45,502 nucleotides of DNA from Nocardioides sp. REDSEA-S33_B3 (GCA_001627335.1 LUPK01000005.1:1-45502), one strand, 5' to 3'; shown: positions 9,608 to 18,470, counted from the stretch's first letter. Program-made: numbers and translations. Notes: a model not told the origin generated them from the sequence alone.

Positions 9608-10438
9608 GTGCACACCTGGGACCCCACCACCTACCTCTCGTACGCCGACGAGCGCACGCGCCCGTTCGTCGAGCTGCTCGCGCGGGTGCCCGACCCCCAC
9701 GGGCGGGCGGTGGCGAGCGTCGTCGACCTCGGCTGCGGCCCCGGCCACCTGACCGGGCTGCTTGCCCGGCGCTGGCCCGGCGCCAGGCTCCACGGGGTCG
9801 ATGCGAGCACCGAGATGATCGCGTCCGCGCGCGACCGGGTCGGCGGGCCCGGGGATGGCTCGGAGGGCGCCGGAGAGACCTACGAGGTCGCGGACCTGCG
9901 CGACTGGCTGGCGGCGCCGGAGTGGCCGGGGTCCAGGGCGGGGGAGAGGTCGGACGTGCTGGTCACCAACGCCACGCTGCAGTGGCTCCCCGACCCGCTG
10001 GACCTGCTCCCCGCGATGGTCGGGAGGGTCGCGCCGGGCGGCGTCCTGGCGATCGGGGTCCCGGCGAACTTCGACGAGCCCAGCCACGTGCTGCGCCGCG
10101 AGCTGGCCGCCGAGGCGCCCTACGCGGCGCACACGGCCGGGGTGGCCTCGCCGTGGTCGCCAGGGGCGATGGCCTACCTGGAGGCGCTGACCGACCTCGG
10201 GTGCGAGGTCGACGCGTGGGAGACGACCTACCTGCACGTCCTGGAGGGCGAGGATGCGGTCTTCGAGTGGATCTCCGGCACCGGCGCGCGCCCGACGCTG
10301 CAGGCGCTGCCGGCCGGGTCGCGCGAGGAGTTCGCCGGCGAGCTGCGCAGGCGGTTGCGGGCGGCGTACCCACCCCGGGACGGGCGGGTCGTGCTGCCCT
10401 TCCGGCGGGCGTTCGCGGTCGCGCGGGTGCCGGCGTGA
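9608..10438 (+). CDS. tam: SAM-dependent methyltransferase, trans-aconitate 2-methyltransferase-like
   Basis: A class I methyltransferase of 276 residues. The N-terminus WDPTTYLSYADERTRPFVEL is characteristic of trans-aconitate 2-methyltransferase, which methylates the aconitase inhibitor trans-aconitate. The SAM loop VVDLGCGPGHLTGLL lies at residues ~38-52, followed by an acidic VDAS and a TNATLQWLPD motif. The GTG start follows TGGAGG (9598-9603). Two predicted MarR operators lie directly upstream, so expression probably responds to a ligand. The stop overlaps the next ATG by one base (TGATG). The family call is good; the exact substrate is inferred. Confidence 0.82.
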   Translation: MHTWDPTTYLSYADERTRPFVELLARVPDPHGRAVASVVDLGCGPGHLTGLLARRWPGARLHGVDASTEMIASARDRVGGPGDGSEGAGETYEVADLRDWLAAPEWPGSRAGERSDVLVTNATLQWLPDPLDLLPAMVGRVAPGGVLAIGVPANFDEPSHVLRRELAAEAPYAAHTAGVASPWSPGAMAYLEALTDLGCEVDAWETTYLHVLEGEDAVFEWISGTGARPTLQALPAGSREEFAGELRRRLRAAYPPRDGRVVLPFRRAFAVARVPA

Positions 10439-10815
10439 TGCGGCTGCACCACGTGCAGCTCTCGTGCCCGGCCGGTGGCGAGGAGGGTGCGCGGAGGTTC
10501 TGGGTGGAGGGCATGGGGCTGGTCGAGGTGGCCAAGCCGTCGGTGCTGGCGGCCCGGGGCGGGGCGTGGTTCCGCGGGGGAGCGGTCGAGGTGCACGTGG
10601 GGGTCGAGGAGCCGTTCGTCCCGGCGCGCCGCGCGCACCCGGCGCTGCTGCTGGACGACCCGGAGGAGCTCGCCCGCACGGCCGAGAGGCTCCGAGACCT
10701 CGGTTTCGAGGTGGACTGGACCGATCGGGCGACCTTCCCCGGCCACGAGCGCTGCCACGCCCACGACGCGCACGGGAACCGGGTCGAGCTGCTCGCCATC
10801 CCCCGGGGGGCGTAA
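10438..10815 (+). CDS. VOC (glyoxalase/bleomycin resistance) family protein
   Basis: A small 125-residue protein of the vicinal-oxygen-chelate fold: MRLHHVQLSCPAG at the start, WFRGGAVEVHVGVE in the middle and HDAHGNRVELL at the end, matching the beta-alpha-beta-beta-beta modules with a terminal Glu metal ligand. Members are metalloenzymes (dioxygenases, isomerases, lyases) or drug-binding proteins; the substrate cannot be read. ATG 10438 overlaps the tam stop by one base, so the pair is co-translated and probably shares MarR control. GTG 10435 is an alternative in-frame start. Confidence 0.85.
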   Translation: MRLHHVQLSCPAGGEEGARRFWVEGMGLVEVAKPSVLAARGGAWFRGGAVEVHVGVEEPFVPARRAHPALLLDDPEELARTAERLRDLGFEVDWTDRATFPGHERCHAHDAHGNRVELLAIPRGA

Positions 10816-10826
10816 CCCCCTGGGGT
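10815..10826. promoter_or_regulatory. G/C-tract inverted repeat, possible CsoR-type operator
   Basis: ACCCCCTGGGGT at the VOC stop codon resembles the C-tract/G-tract operators bound by CsoR/RcnR proteins. It is ~140 bases before the csoR-like gene, so this is tentative; it could also be part of a terminator. Confidence 0.25.
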
Positions 10827-10964
10827 GTCGGGCGTTCTACCGGTGTCGACCTGCCACGGCGTGACCACGCCGGGCCACACTCGGAGGCCGGGCCGGGCGA
10901 CGCGTCACACGTCACGGCGACCCACGAGGTCGCCAGCATCCCCCCGAAAGGCCGGCCTCCGAGC

Positions 10965-11225
10965 ATGGACCACGCCCGCGACCTCGCCCCCGTCGTCAAC
11001 CGCATCAAGCGCGCCCAGGGCCAGCTGGCCGGCGTGCTGCGGATGATCGAGGAGGGCCGCGAGCTCGACGACGTCCTCAACCAGCTCAAGGCCGTCTCCA
11101 AGGCGCTGGACCGCGCCGGCTTCGCCCTGGTCACCCAGGACCTGCGCCAGGCGCTCGTCACTGGAGGTGCCGTCAGCGAGGCCGACCTCGACGCCTACGA
11201 GAAGCACTTCCTGTCGCTGTCCTGA
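10965..11225 (+). CDS. CsoR/RcnR family repressor lacking the metal-binding cysteines
   Basis: An 86-residue all-helical DUF156 protein: NRIKRAQGQLAGVLRMIEEG is the DNA-binding helix, followed by LDDVLNQLKAVSKALDRAGF. Copper-sensing members carry a Cys-His-Cys ligand set. Here the first Cys position (GRELDD, normally GREC-like) and the last (LRQAL, normally ending in Cys) are replaced, and the protein contains no cysteine at all. It therefore probably does not sense Cu(I) or persulfide by the standard mechanism. ATG 10965 is the best start, although no strong ribosome binding site precedes it. No transporter or metallochaperone gene is adjacent. The target is unknown; it may act on the G/C-tract repeat at 10815. 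Confidence 0.85.
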   Translation: MDHARDLAPVVNRIKRAQGQLAGVLRMIEEGRELDDVLNQLKAVSKALDRAGFALVTQDLRQALVTGGAVSEADLDAYEKHFLSLS

Positions 11226-11244
11226 GACCCGTGGCGGCCAGGGT

Positions 11245-11256
11245 TACCGACCGGTA
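11245..11256. promoter_or_regulatory. Operator-like inverted repeat at the DUF4442 promoter
   Basis: TACCG-AC-CGGTA is a perfect inverted repeat overlapping the -10 box at 11255. Palindromes of this form are typical of TetR-family regulators; no such regulator gene is in the window. Confidence 0.35.
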
Positions 11257-11260
11257 GCAT
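11255..11260 (+). promoter_or_regulatory. -10 box TAGCAT, leaderless
   Basis: Ends 7 bases before the ATG at 11268; no ribosome binding site. Confidence 0.5.
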
Positions 11261-11267
11261 CCCGGTC

Positions 11268-11753
11268 ATGAGCCAGGTCCTCTCCATGTGGCGCACCGCC
11301 AGCACCCTCCCGGTGGTCGGCAGCAGCGTCGGCACCCGCGTCTTCAGCCTCGTCTTCGGCCAGAAGGCGCCGTACTTCTCCTCGATCCGCCCGCGCTTCA
11401 CCGTGCTCGAGCCCAACCACGCCGAGCTGGTCATCCCCAAGCGCCGTGCGGTCCAGAACCACATCGGCACCGTCCACGCCATCGCCTTGTGCAACGGACT
11501 CGAGGCCGCCATGGGTGCGCTCGCCGAGGCAACCATCCCGAGCGACCGGCGCTGGATCCCCAAGGGCATGGAGGTCGGCTACACCGCCAAGGCCACCAGC
11601 GACATCACCTGCGTCGCGGAGACCGACCCCGAGCAGTGGACCGCCGACCTCGGCGCCGGCTACGACCTCCCCGTGCGCGTCAAGGGCGTCCGTGACGACG
11701 GCACCACCGTCGTCGAGGGCACCATCAACCTCTGGATCAGCCCGAAGAAGTAG
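11268..11753 (+). CDS. DUF4442 domain-containing hotdog-fold protein
   Basis: A 161-residue protein matching the DUF4442 family, a hotdog-fold relative of acyl-CoA thioesterases. Recognisable stretches are RPRFTVLEPNHAELVIPKRR, QNHIGTVHAIALCNGLEAAMG (the helix that packs in hotdog dimers) and KGMEVGYTAKATSD. Thioesterase activity is inferred from the fold and not demonstrated for most members. The promoter appears leaderless and overlaps a TetR-type palindrome, which fits a fatty-acid or lipid-linked control circuit. It converges on the gluD gene, with 15 bases between stops. Confidence 0.8.
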   Translation: MSQVLSMWRTASTLPVVGSSVGTRVFSLVFGQKAPYFSSIRPRFTVLEPNHAELVIPKRRAVQNHIGTVHAIALCNGLEAAMGALAEATIPSDRRWIPKGMEVGYTAKATSDITCVAETDPEQWTADLGAGYDLPVRVKGVRDDGTTVVEGTINLWISPKK

Positions 11754-11768
11754 GTCCTGCCCCACCGG

Positions 11769-12632
11769 TCAGGCTGCGCCACCCGTGTTCTGGCCGCCGT
11801 CCATGTTGCCGGCGCGCGTGAGGTCGATCGGGTTCTTCTCGCCCACGAACTTCTTCTGGGCGTAGGTGGCAAGGATGGTCAGCAAGAGGTTCACCGCGAT
11901 GTAGAGGCCCGCCACGACGATCATCGTCGGGATGCGGTTGTCGAACTCGAGGTAGATCTGCTTGTAGACGCGGGTCAGGCCCGGTGCCAGCACGTACTGC
12001 CCGAGTGCGGTGTCCTTCAAGGCGACGATGCACTGGCTGATGATCGAGGGCAGCATGATCTTGACCGCCTGCGGCAGCAGCACGATGTTCATCACCTGCG
12101 TCTTGCGCAGTCCCACGGCGTAGGCCGCCTCGCGCTGCCCCTTCGGGACGGCGTTGACGCCGGCGCGCAGCACCTCGGCCAGCACCGCACCGTTGTAGAG
12201 CGCCAGGGCGATGACGACGGCCCAGAAGGAGGCGCTCTCGCTGTTGATCCCGATGAAGTACCAGGCGAAGACCATCAGCAGCAGCACCGGGATGGCACGG
12301 AAGAACTCCACGACCAGCCAGGAGGGCCAGCGCACGAAGCGGTGCTCGGACATCTTGCCCACACCCAGGGCGAAGCCGACGACCGCGGCGAACAGGATCG
12401 CCAGCGCCGCCATCTTCAAGGTGTTGAGCAGGCCGTCGACCAGGAGCACCTGGAGGTACTTGGGGGTCAGGAAGACCTCCCACTTGTCGTAGGCGAACTG
12501 CCCGTCGTCGTAGAGGGACCCCACGATCCAGGCCAGGACCGCGAGCACGGCTAGGCCGGCGACCACGGTGTAGATGCGGTGCCGACGGATGGTCCGCGGC
12601 CCGGGGGCGTCGAAGAGCACTCCGGCGCTCAT
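11769..12632 (-). CDS. gluD: Glutamate-type amino acid ABC transporter permease (GluD-like)
   Basis: An integral membrane permease of 287 residues with an N-terminal segment and several hydrophobic helices (YTVVAGLAVLAVLAWIVGSL; LVVEFFRAIPVLLLMVFAWY). The HisM-type EAA loop reads EVLRAGVNAVPKGQREAAYA-VGL. It forms the channel with GluC for uptake of glutamate or a related polar amino acid. ATG 12632 overlaps the gluC stop (ATGA), so the two are coupled. It is the last gene of a gluABCD operon in the same order as in Corynebacterium. The C-terminal tail NMDGGQNTGGAA is short and polar. Confidence 0.9.
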   Translation of the reverse strand: MSAGVLFDAPGPRTIRRHRIYTVVAGLAVLAVLAWIVGSLYDDGQFAYDKWEVFLTPKYLQVLLVDGLLNTLKMAALAILFAAVVGFALGVGKMSEHRFVRWPSWLVVEFFRAIPVLLLMVFAWYFIGINSESASFWAVVIALALYNGAVLAEVLRAGVNAVPKGQREAAYAVGLRKTQVMNIVLLPQAVKIMLPSIISQCIVALKDTALGQYVLAPGLTRVYKQIYLEFDNRIPTMIVVAGLYIAVNLLLTILATYAQKKFVGEKNPIDLTRAGNMDGGQNTGGAA

Positions 12633-13315
12633 GCCGCAGCCGCCCGGTAGCGCCGCTCCAGCAGGAGCGAGAGTGCTGAGAAGAGCTCGACGATGACGAT
12701 GTAGCCGAGCGCGAAGGCGATGAAGATCGCGGTCCTCTCCGAAGCGAAGTCGTTGGTGAAGGCCCGCATCTGTGCGGTTGCCTCGGCAACGCCGAAGACG
12801 GCGGCCACTGAGGTGTTCTTGATGAGGGCGATCTGGACGCTGGCCAGGGGCGGGATCGAGGCGCGGAACGCCTGGGGGAGCACCACCTGGGTCATCACCC
12901 CGCCGAAGGGCAGGCCGATCGCTCGGGCGGCCTCTGCCTGGCCCAGCGGCACGGCGTTGACGCCTGACCGGAGCGCTTCGCACACGAAGGAGGAGGTGTA
13001 GAGGGTGAGGGACACGACGGCGGCGCCGAAGAAGGCGGTGAAGTCGAAGCGTCCGATGTGGACATCCAGCCAGTTGAAGGTGATGCCCAGGACGGGGGCG
13101 GCGAAGGAGAAGAAGGCGAAGACGATCACCAGCGGTGTGTTCCGCGCGAGGGTGACGTACGTCGTCGCCGCCCAGCGCAGGACCGCGATCGGACCCACAC
13201 GCATGGCCACGAGAACGGTCCCCAACAGCAGCGAGAGCAGCCCGGCGACCACGAACAGGAAGAACGTGTAGCCGAAAGCCCGCAGATAGAGGTCGAAGTT
13301 GTCGAGGACGGCCAC
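12629..13315 (-). CDS. gluC: Glutamate-type amino acid ABC transporter permease (GluC-like)
   Basis: A 228-residue HisM-family permease with several hydrophobic helices (YTFFLFVVAGLLSLLLGTVL; TPLVIVFAFFSFAAPVLGIT) and the EAA motif CEALRSGVNAVPLGQAEAAR-AIGL that docks with the ATPase. GTG 13315 is preceded on the minus strand by GAAGGAG about 9 bases upstream. The gene follows gluB after ~100 bases and overlaps gluD. With gluA and gluB it makes a complete importer; specificity for glutamate is inferred from gene order and from similarity of the binding protein. Confidence 0.9.
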   Translation of the reverse strand: MAVLDNFDLYLRAFGYTFFLFVVAGLLSLLLGTVLVAMRVGPIAVLRWAATTYVTLARNTPLVIVFAFFSFAAPVLGITFNWLDVHIGRFDFTAFFGAAVVSLTLYTSSFVCEALRSGVNAVPLGQAEAARAIGLPFGGVMTQVVLPQAFRASIPPLASVQIALIKNTSVAAVFGVAEATAQMRAFTNDFASERTAIFIAFALGYIVIVELFSALSLLLERRYRAAAA

Positions 13316-13417
13316 CAGGTCCGCTCCTTCTCTGAGGTGGTCGAGCGGCCGGCGGGGGGCGAGGACCCCCGCCGACCGGCTACGACGCGATGGTTCTGCT
13401 CAACTGCCCGAGCCGGG

Positions 13418-14311
13418 TCAGGCGGGGCAGTCGTCCAGGGCCGGCGGCTCCGGGGTCTCGACGCCCGAGGGGCCCAGCGTCAGCTCGAAGGCCTCGGCCC
13501 ACGAGCCGTCGTCGAACGCCTCGGAGAGCACGCCGTTGATCCACTCGCACATCTCCGGCTCGTCCTGGGAGTAGCCGACACCGATGCGCTCCTCGGAGAA
13601 CTCGTCGCCGACGACCTTCAGCTCACCCTCGTTCTGAGCGGCGAAGCCGGCCAGGATCGATCCGTCTGTCGACATCGCCGACACGGTGCCGTCGAGGACC
13701 TTCTGGACGCACTCGCTGTAGGAGTCGTAGCCGACGCCCTTGGCCCCGGCCTCGTTGATGCGATCGATCGAGGTCGAGCCGGTCACCGAGCAGACCTCCT
13801 CGCCCTTCAGGTCGTCGATGGACTCCACGTCGGAGTCGGCCGGGACGAGCACCTGCTGGCCGGTGATGAAGTACGGCCCGGTCTGACCGACGACCTTGCG
13901 ACGGTCGTCGGTGATCGAGTACGACGCCAGCACCAGGTCGACCTTGCCCGACTGCAGGAACGGCTCACGGTTGTCGGAGATGGTCTCGACCCAGTTCACC
14001 TTGCTGGTGTCGCTGGGATCGATACCGAGGTCCGCGATGAGGATCTTGGCGATCTCGACGTCGAATCCGCTGGGGATGTCGTCTCCGGCACCCTTGAAGC
14101 CCAAGCCGGGCTGGTCGTACTTTACGCCGACGTTGATGGTGCCCGCTTCGGCGATCTCCGCCATCCGCGAGCCCTCCTCGAACTTGCTCGCGTCGACCTC
14201 CTCGGCCTGGACGTCCCGGCCTTCGGTGTCGCTGCCGGCATCGCCGCAGGCCGCGAGACCTCCGGCCAGCAGGAGCGCCGCAGCCGCGGCGCGGAACCTG
14301 AGTACGCGCAT
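13418..14311 (-). CDS. gluB: Glutamate ABC transporter substrate-binding lipoprotein
   Basis: A 297-residue type II periplasmic-type binding protein, exported and lipid-anchored in the outer face of the membrane. A signal peptide ends in the lipobox LAAC (residues ~19-22). Conserved segments of the SBP_bac_3 family follow: NVGVKYDQPGLGFKGAG, GFDVEIAKILIADLGI, VDLVLASYSITDDRRKVVG, PYFITGQQVLV and VCSVTGSTS. ATG 14311 has GAGAGAAGGA in front. It captures the amino acid and delivers it to the permeases encoded downstream. The Corynebacterium GluB similarity is by recognition of motifs, not by alignment. Confidence 0.92.
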   Translation of the reverse strand: MRVLRFRAAAAALLLAGGLAACGDAGSDTEGRDVQAEEVDASKFEEGSRMAEIAEAGTINVGVKYDQPGLGFKGAGDDIPSGFDVEIAKILIADLGIDPSDTSKVNWVETISDNREPFLQSGKVDLVLASYSITDDRRKVVGQTGPYFITGQQVLVPADSDVESIDDLKGEEVCSVTGSTSIDRINEAGAKGVGYDSYSECVQKVLDGTVSAMSTDGSILAGFAAQNEGELKVVGDEFSEERIGVGYSQDEPEMCEWINGVLSEAFDDGSWAEAFELTLGPSGVETPEPPALDDCPA

Positions 14312-14402
14312 TCCTTCTCTCCCTTTCGTTCTCCGAGTCGACGGGTGTCGAGTCAGTCGTACGTCGCTGGTGGGTGGGACGGGCCCGCCCGGAAGTGCTG
14401 GG

Positions 14403-15176
14403 TCAGTGCTTCAGGATCTTGCCGAGGAAGTCCTTGGCGCGATCGGACTGCGGGTTGGTGAAGAACTCCTCGGGGGTGTTCTCCTCGACGATCGCGCCGT
14501 CGGCCATGAAGACCACGCGGTCGCCGGCGGTGCGGGCGAAGCCCATCTCGTGGGTGACCACGACCATCGTCATGCCCTGCTTGGCGAGGTCCACCATCAC
14601 GTCGAGGACCTCCTTGATCATCTCGGGGTCCAGGGCGGAGGTCGGCTCGTCGAAGAGCATCACCTTCGGGTCCATCGCGAGGGCGCGGGCGATCGCGACG
14701 CGCTGCTGTTGGCCGCCGGAGAGCTGGGCGGGGTACTTCTGCGCCTGGTGGGCGATGCCCACGCGGTCGAGCAGCTCGAGGCCGCGCTTCTCGGCGTCGG
14801 CCTTCTTCACGCCCCGGACCTTCATCGGGCCGAGCGTGACGTTCTCGAGGATGGTCTTGTGGGCGAAGAGGTTGAAGCTCTGGAAGACCATGCCGACCTC
14901 GGCACGCAGCTTCGCGAGCTCCTTGCCCTCCGCGGGCAGCGGCTGCCCGTCGAGGCTGATCGAGCCCTTGTCGATCGTCTCGAGCCGGTTGATCGTGCGG
15001 CACAGGGTGGACTTGCCGGAGCCGGACGGGCCGATGACCACGACCACCTCGCCGCGGTGGATCGTGAGCTCGATGTCCTGCAGGACGTGGAGGTCGCCGA
15101 ACCATTTGTCGACGTGGTCGAGGACGACGAGGGGATCACCGGCGGCCGTGCTGCCCGCCGCATCGGACTGCGTCAT
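14403..15176 (-). CDS. gluA: Glutamate-type amino acid ABC transporter ATP-binding protein
   Basis: The cytoplasmic ATPase of the importer. It has Walker [11 protein letters not shown]-loop VFQSFNLF, signature LSGGQQQR, Walker [13 protein letters not shown] and switch His VVTHEMGF, the polar-amino-acid ATPase pattern. ATG 15176 is chosen over an upstream start at 15215 because TAGGGT (15190-15185) ends 8 bases before it, implying a leaderless transcript. It is the first gene of the gluABCD operon. The 90-base gap to gluB may hold a processing or attenuation site but no clear hairpin was found. Confidence 0.93.
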   Translation of the reverse strand: MTQSDAAGSTAAGDPLVVLDHVDKWFGDLHVLQDIELTIHRGEVVVVIGPSGSGKSTLCRTINRLETIDKGSISLDGQPLPAEGKELAKLRAEVGMVFQSFNLFAHKTILENVTLGPMKVRGVKKADAEKRGLELLDRVGIAHQAQKYPAQLSGGQQQRVAIARALAMDPKVMLFDEPTSALDPEMIKEVLDVMVDLAKQGMTMVVVTHEMGFARTAGDRVVFMADGAIVEENTPEEFFTNPQSDRAKDFLGKILKH

Positions 15177-15184
15177 GGTCCAGC

Positions 15185-15190
15185 ACCCTA
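15185..15190 (-). promoter_or_regulatory. -10 box TAGGGT of the gluABCD operon
   Basis: On the minus strand it ends 8 bases before ATG 15176 of gluA. Confidence 0.4.
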
Positions 15191-15242
15191 GCCACAAGTT
15201 CTGGGCCGCTGCCACGCCTGCGGGCGCGACCTGGGGTCGCGA

Positions 15243-16793
15243 TCAGGTCACGATCAGCGGCCGGTCCCGGGTCGCGGCCCCGGGGACCGCCCCCAGGAAC
15301 ACCGGGTTGGTCAGGGCGACCATGGCCAGGCCGGGCACCCCGGCGAGTGGGTTCAGCTCGGGCTCACCGTCCGTGCGGCGTACCTCCGCGCGGACGAAGG
15401 GCGCGAGCCCGGCCGGCACCTGCACGGCGACCTCGGCGGCGCCGTCCTCGTCGGTCAGCGCGCCGGCCAGCGGCGTGACCGGGCCGATCACCTGGGCGAG
15501 GCACCCGGGCGCCCCGCTCACCGCGAGGCGTACGTCGACGAGGTCGGTCGGACCGGCGCCGAGGGCCTCCCCGCAGCCGGCGGTCCGGTCGCCCAGGCTC
15601 GCCTCGAGCGCCAGGTCCACCGCGCTGGACTCGGCGATCCACGCGTGCCCGCCGCGGAGCCCGCGCACCACCGCGTTGGTCGACAGCGACGCCGCGCGGA
15701 CGACGGTCTGCGGCAGCCCGACGGTCTGGCCCTCGTGGTGGGAGTCGCTGTTGCCCATCACCGGCACGTAGCGGCCGGCCACCAGCATCGCGTGCCACGC
15801 CGCGACGGCCGTCTGGTCGTCGAGGGTCCAGGGACCGTTCCAGATCTCGACGAGGTCCATGTCGGCGTACGTCGGGTCGAAGCCCCACGTCGAACCCGGG
15901 CCGGGGGAGAAGGGGTGGGCCGTGACTGCGAGCCCGCCGACGCCGCGCACCCGCTCGGTGAACGTCGCGAGCTCGTCGTCCTCGGGGCGGAAGCGCCAGT
16001 CGATCCAGGTGCCCGCCGGCAGGCCCAGCGCGAGCCAGTGCCCGGCGCGGGTGGTGACCTCCTCGCCAGGGATGACCAGGAAGTCGTCGGGAACGTGCCG
16101 GCCCCAGGTGAGCTGGGCGGAGGAGGTGTTGTGCTCGGTCGAGCCGATGAAGTCCAGGCCGGCCTCGCGGGCCAGCGCCAGCAGCGAGCGCTGGGTGTGG
16201 CGGCCGTCGGAGTGGACGGTGTGCAGGTGGCAGTCGCCGCGGTACCACCCGGGCCCGGAGCCCTTCACGCGTCGCGGCGCGGGCTCGGGCTTGAACCGAC
16301 GGCGGTCACGGCCGAAGTGCAGCGTCACCGTCACCTCGTAGTCGACGCCCGGCGGCACCACCGCGAAGGGACCCAGGACGACGTGCCAGGTGCCGGGGGT
16401 GATCGGCCCGGCGAGGTAGCCCGGGGTCGCCCGGCGGCGACTGATGCGGAACCGGTCCCGCGCCCCTCCCGACCAGCCGCGGAAGCCGCTCGCGTCGCCG
16501 AGGTCGTGCCCGCTGGGGTCGAAGATCCCGAGGTCGATCACGTTGGCGCTGAAGCCCAGGCCGGTGTCGGTCTTCTCGTAGGCGTAGGACACCTCGATCT
16601 CGCGGACGCCGCGCGGCACCTCGACCGGCAGGTAGTGCCAGTCCGGCGTGCCCACGCCGGTGAAGGTGCCGGTGAACGTCTCGGTGCGGCTCTGCCCGGC
16701 CGCCGCCGGCTCGAAGCGCGCCACGGCCGCGGTCGTCACGACCCCGGTGGAGCCGGCCAGCAGACCGCGACGGGTCAGGGGACAGGTGCACAC
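15243..16793 (-). CDS. CehA/McbA family metallohydrolase with PHP domain, Tat-exported
   Basis: A ~516-residue PHP-domain enzyme of the CehA/McbA type. A twin-arginine signal ([20 protein letters not shown]) marks export in folded form. An N-terminal beta-sandwich region precedes the PHP metal site: [15 protein letters not shown] (HxH), [21 protein letters not shown] and GNSDSHH, all metal-ligand motifs of the family. Known members hydrolyse carbamates or phosphoesters; the substrate here is unknown. GTG 16793 places the Arg pair near the N-terminus; GTG 16838 is an alternative. It is divergent from miaB. Confidence 0.85.
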   Translation of the reverse strand: MCTCPLTRRGLLAGSTGVVTTAAVARFEPAAAGQSRTETFTGTFTGVGTPDWHYLPVEVPRGVREIEVSYAYEKTDTGLGFSANVIDLGIFDPSGHDLGDASGFRGWSGGARDRFRISRRRATPGYLAGPITPGTWHVVLGPFAVVPPGVDYEVTVTLHFGRDRRRFKPEPAPRRVKGSGPGWYRGDCHLHTVHSDGRHTQRSLLALAREAGLDFIGSTEHNTSSAQLTWGRHVPDDFLVIPGEEVTTRAGHWLALGLPAGTWIDWRFRPEDDELATFTERVRGVGGLAVTAHPFSPGPGSTWGFDPTYADMDLVEIWNGPWTLDDQTAVAAWHAMLVAGRYVPVMGNSDSHHEGQTVGLPQTVVRAASLSTNAVVRGLRGGHAWIAESSAVDLALEASLGDRTAGCGEALGAGPTDLVDVRLAVSGAPGCLAQVIGPVTPLAGALTDEDGAAEVAVQVPAGLAPFVRAEVRRTDGEPELNPLAGVPGLAMVALTNPVFLGAVPGAATRDRPLIVT

Positions 16794-16861
16794 GCAGTGC
16801 CCAACGAGGCAGCGCGGGATTCGGGACGCCCGGGCCACCCGCCGTACCCTTGTGGACTGTC

Positions 16862-18443
16862 ATGAGCACCGTCGCGCAGCCCCGCACCTACGAGGTCAAG
16901 ACCTACGGGTGCCAGATGAACGTCCACGACTCCGAGCGCCTCTCCGGGCTGCTGGAGGACGCGGGCTACGCGCGCGTCCCCGCCGGCGAGCAGGCCGACG
17001 TCGTCGTCTTCAACACCTGCGCGGTCCGCGAGAACGCCGACAACAAGCTCTACGGCAACCTCGGCCACCTCGCGCCGGTCAAGGCCGAGCACCCCGGCAT
17101 GCAGATCGCCGTCGGCGGCTGCCTTGCGCAGAAGGACCGCGACACGATCACCCGCAAGGCGCCGTACGTCGACGTCGTCTTCGGCACCCCACAACATCGG
17201 CTCGCTGCCGGTGCTGCTGGAGCGCGCCCGGGTGCAGCAGGAGGCCCAGGTCGAGATCCTGGAGAGCCTCGACGTCTTCCCCTCCACGTTGCCGACCAAG
17301 CGCGAGTCGGCGTACGCCGCGTGGGTCTCGGTGTCGGTGGGCTGCAACAACACCTGCACCTTCTGCATCGTGCCCGCGCTGCGCGGCAAGGAGAAGGACC
17401 GCCGCCCCGGTGAGATCCTCGCCGAGATCGAGGCGCTGGTCGCCGAGGGCGTCTCCGAGATCACGCTGCTCGGTCAGAACGTCAACGCCTACGGCGTGGA
17501 GTTCGGTGACCGGCAGGCCTTCTCCAAGCTGTTGCGCGCGTGCGGGGAGATCGAGGGCCTGGAGCGGGTGCGCTTCACCAGTCCCCACCCGGCGGAGTTC
17601 ACCGACGACGTCATCGACGCGATGGCCGAGACGCCCAACGTCATGCCGAGCCTGCACATGCCGCTGCAGTCGGGCTCGGACAAGGTGCTCAAGGACATGC
17701 GCCGCTCCTACCGCTCGGCGAAGTACCTCGGCATCCTCGAGCGCGTCCGCGAGCAGATCCCGCGCGCCGCCATCACCACCGACATCATCGTCGGCTTCCC
17801 CGGCGAGACCGAGGAGGACTTCCTCGAGACGATGCGGGTGGTGCGGGAGTCGCGCTTCGCCAGCGCCTTCACCTTCCAGTACTCCAAGCGCCCCGGCACC
17901 CCCGCCGCCGAGCTGCCCGACCAGGTCCCTCCCGAGGTGGTGAAGGACCGCTACGGCCGCCTGGTCGACCTCGTCAACGAGATCGCCTGGGAGGAGAACA
18001 AGCAGCTCGTCGGTCGCACCGTCGAGCTGATGGTCGCCGAGGGCGAGGGCCGCAAGGACACCGAGACCCAGCGGCTCTCGGGGCGGGCCCCCGACAACCG
18101 GCTGGTCCACTTCGCCTGGGACGACACGGCGGTCGAGGAGCTGACGCCGGTGAGTGGCGGGTCGGCGGTTGAGGAGCGAGCGCCAGCGAGTGGCGGGTCG
18201 GCGGTTGAGGAGCGAGCGCCAGCGAGCGTCTCGAAACCCCGTCCCGGCGACATGGTGACCGTCGAGATCACCTACGCCGCGCCGCACCACCTGGTGGCCG
18301 ACCGCGTGCTGTCGGTGCGTCGTACCCGCTCCGGGGACGCGTGGCAGGCCCGCACCGAGGGCCCGCAGCAGACCGGCGTCGGGCTGGGGATGCCGTCGGT
18401 CGGCGTGCCCGCTCCGCTGCCGGACGCACCCGCCCGCCGCTGA
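16862..18443 (+). pseudogene. miaB: miaB (tRNA-2-methylthio-N6-dimethylallyladenosine synthase), one-base frameshift
   Basis: MiaB is a radical-SAM, two-cluster enzyme that adds the methylthio group to i6A37 of tRNA. The first 109 codons read [25 protein letters not shown] and VGGCLAQKD (first-cluster cysteines). At 17187-17190 a run of four C replaces the expected three and shifts the frame: the reading after GT should continue [15 protein letters not shown] and does so only one frame over. From there the radical-SAM motif [11 protein letters not shown] and the TRAM domain are intact to 18443. The full span is one base more than a multiple of three. It could be a real mutation or a sequencing slip. 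The TRAM domain also carries in-frame repeats at 18128-18238. Confidence 0.9.
18128..18238 (+). repeat. Three 36-bp in-frame repeats in the miaB TRAM region
   Basis: Units begin with GGCGGTYGAGGAG at 18128, 18164 and 18200, exactly 36 bp (12 codons) apart, giving [24 protein letters not shown] and [12 protein letters not shown]. The last unit ends in GCGTCTCGAAACC, so 18203-18238 matches an imperfect palindrome of the kind scattered through Nocardioides genomes. A degenerate intergenic copy is at 36262-36305 and a possible one in nrdR at 42132-42166. Confidence 0.85.
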
Positions 18444-18457
18444 GGGACCGGCCAACG

Positions 18458-18463
18458 TAAAGT
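18458..18463 (+). promoter_or_regulatory. -10 box TAAAGT, leaderless
   Basis: Ends 7 bases before the GTG at 18471; no ribosome binding site visible. Confidence 0.5.
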
Positions 18464-18470
18464 CCCCGGC

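Noticed and set aside
8552..11161. 869-codon minus-strand frame spanning the hydrolase, tam and VOC genes
   Set aside because: Runs opposite three real genes; Arg/Pro/Gly-rich with no motifs.
18128..18238. CRISPR array
   Set aside because: Regular 36-bp spacing, but the units are contiguous with no variable spacers and are translated within miaB.
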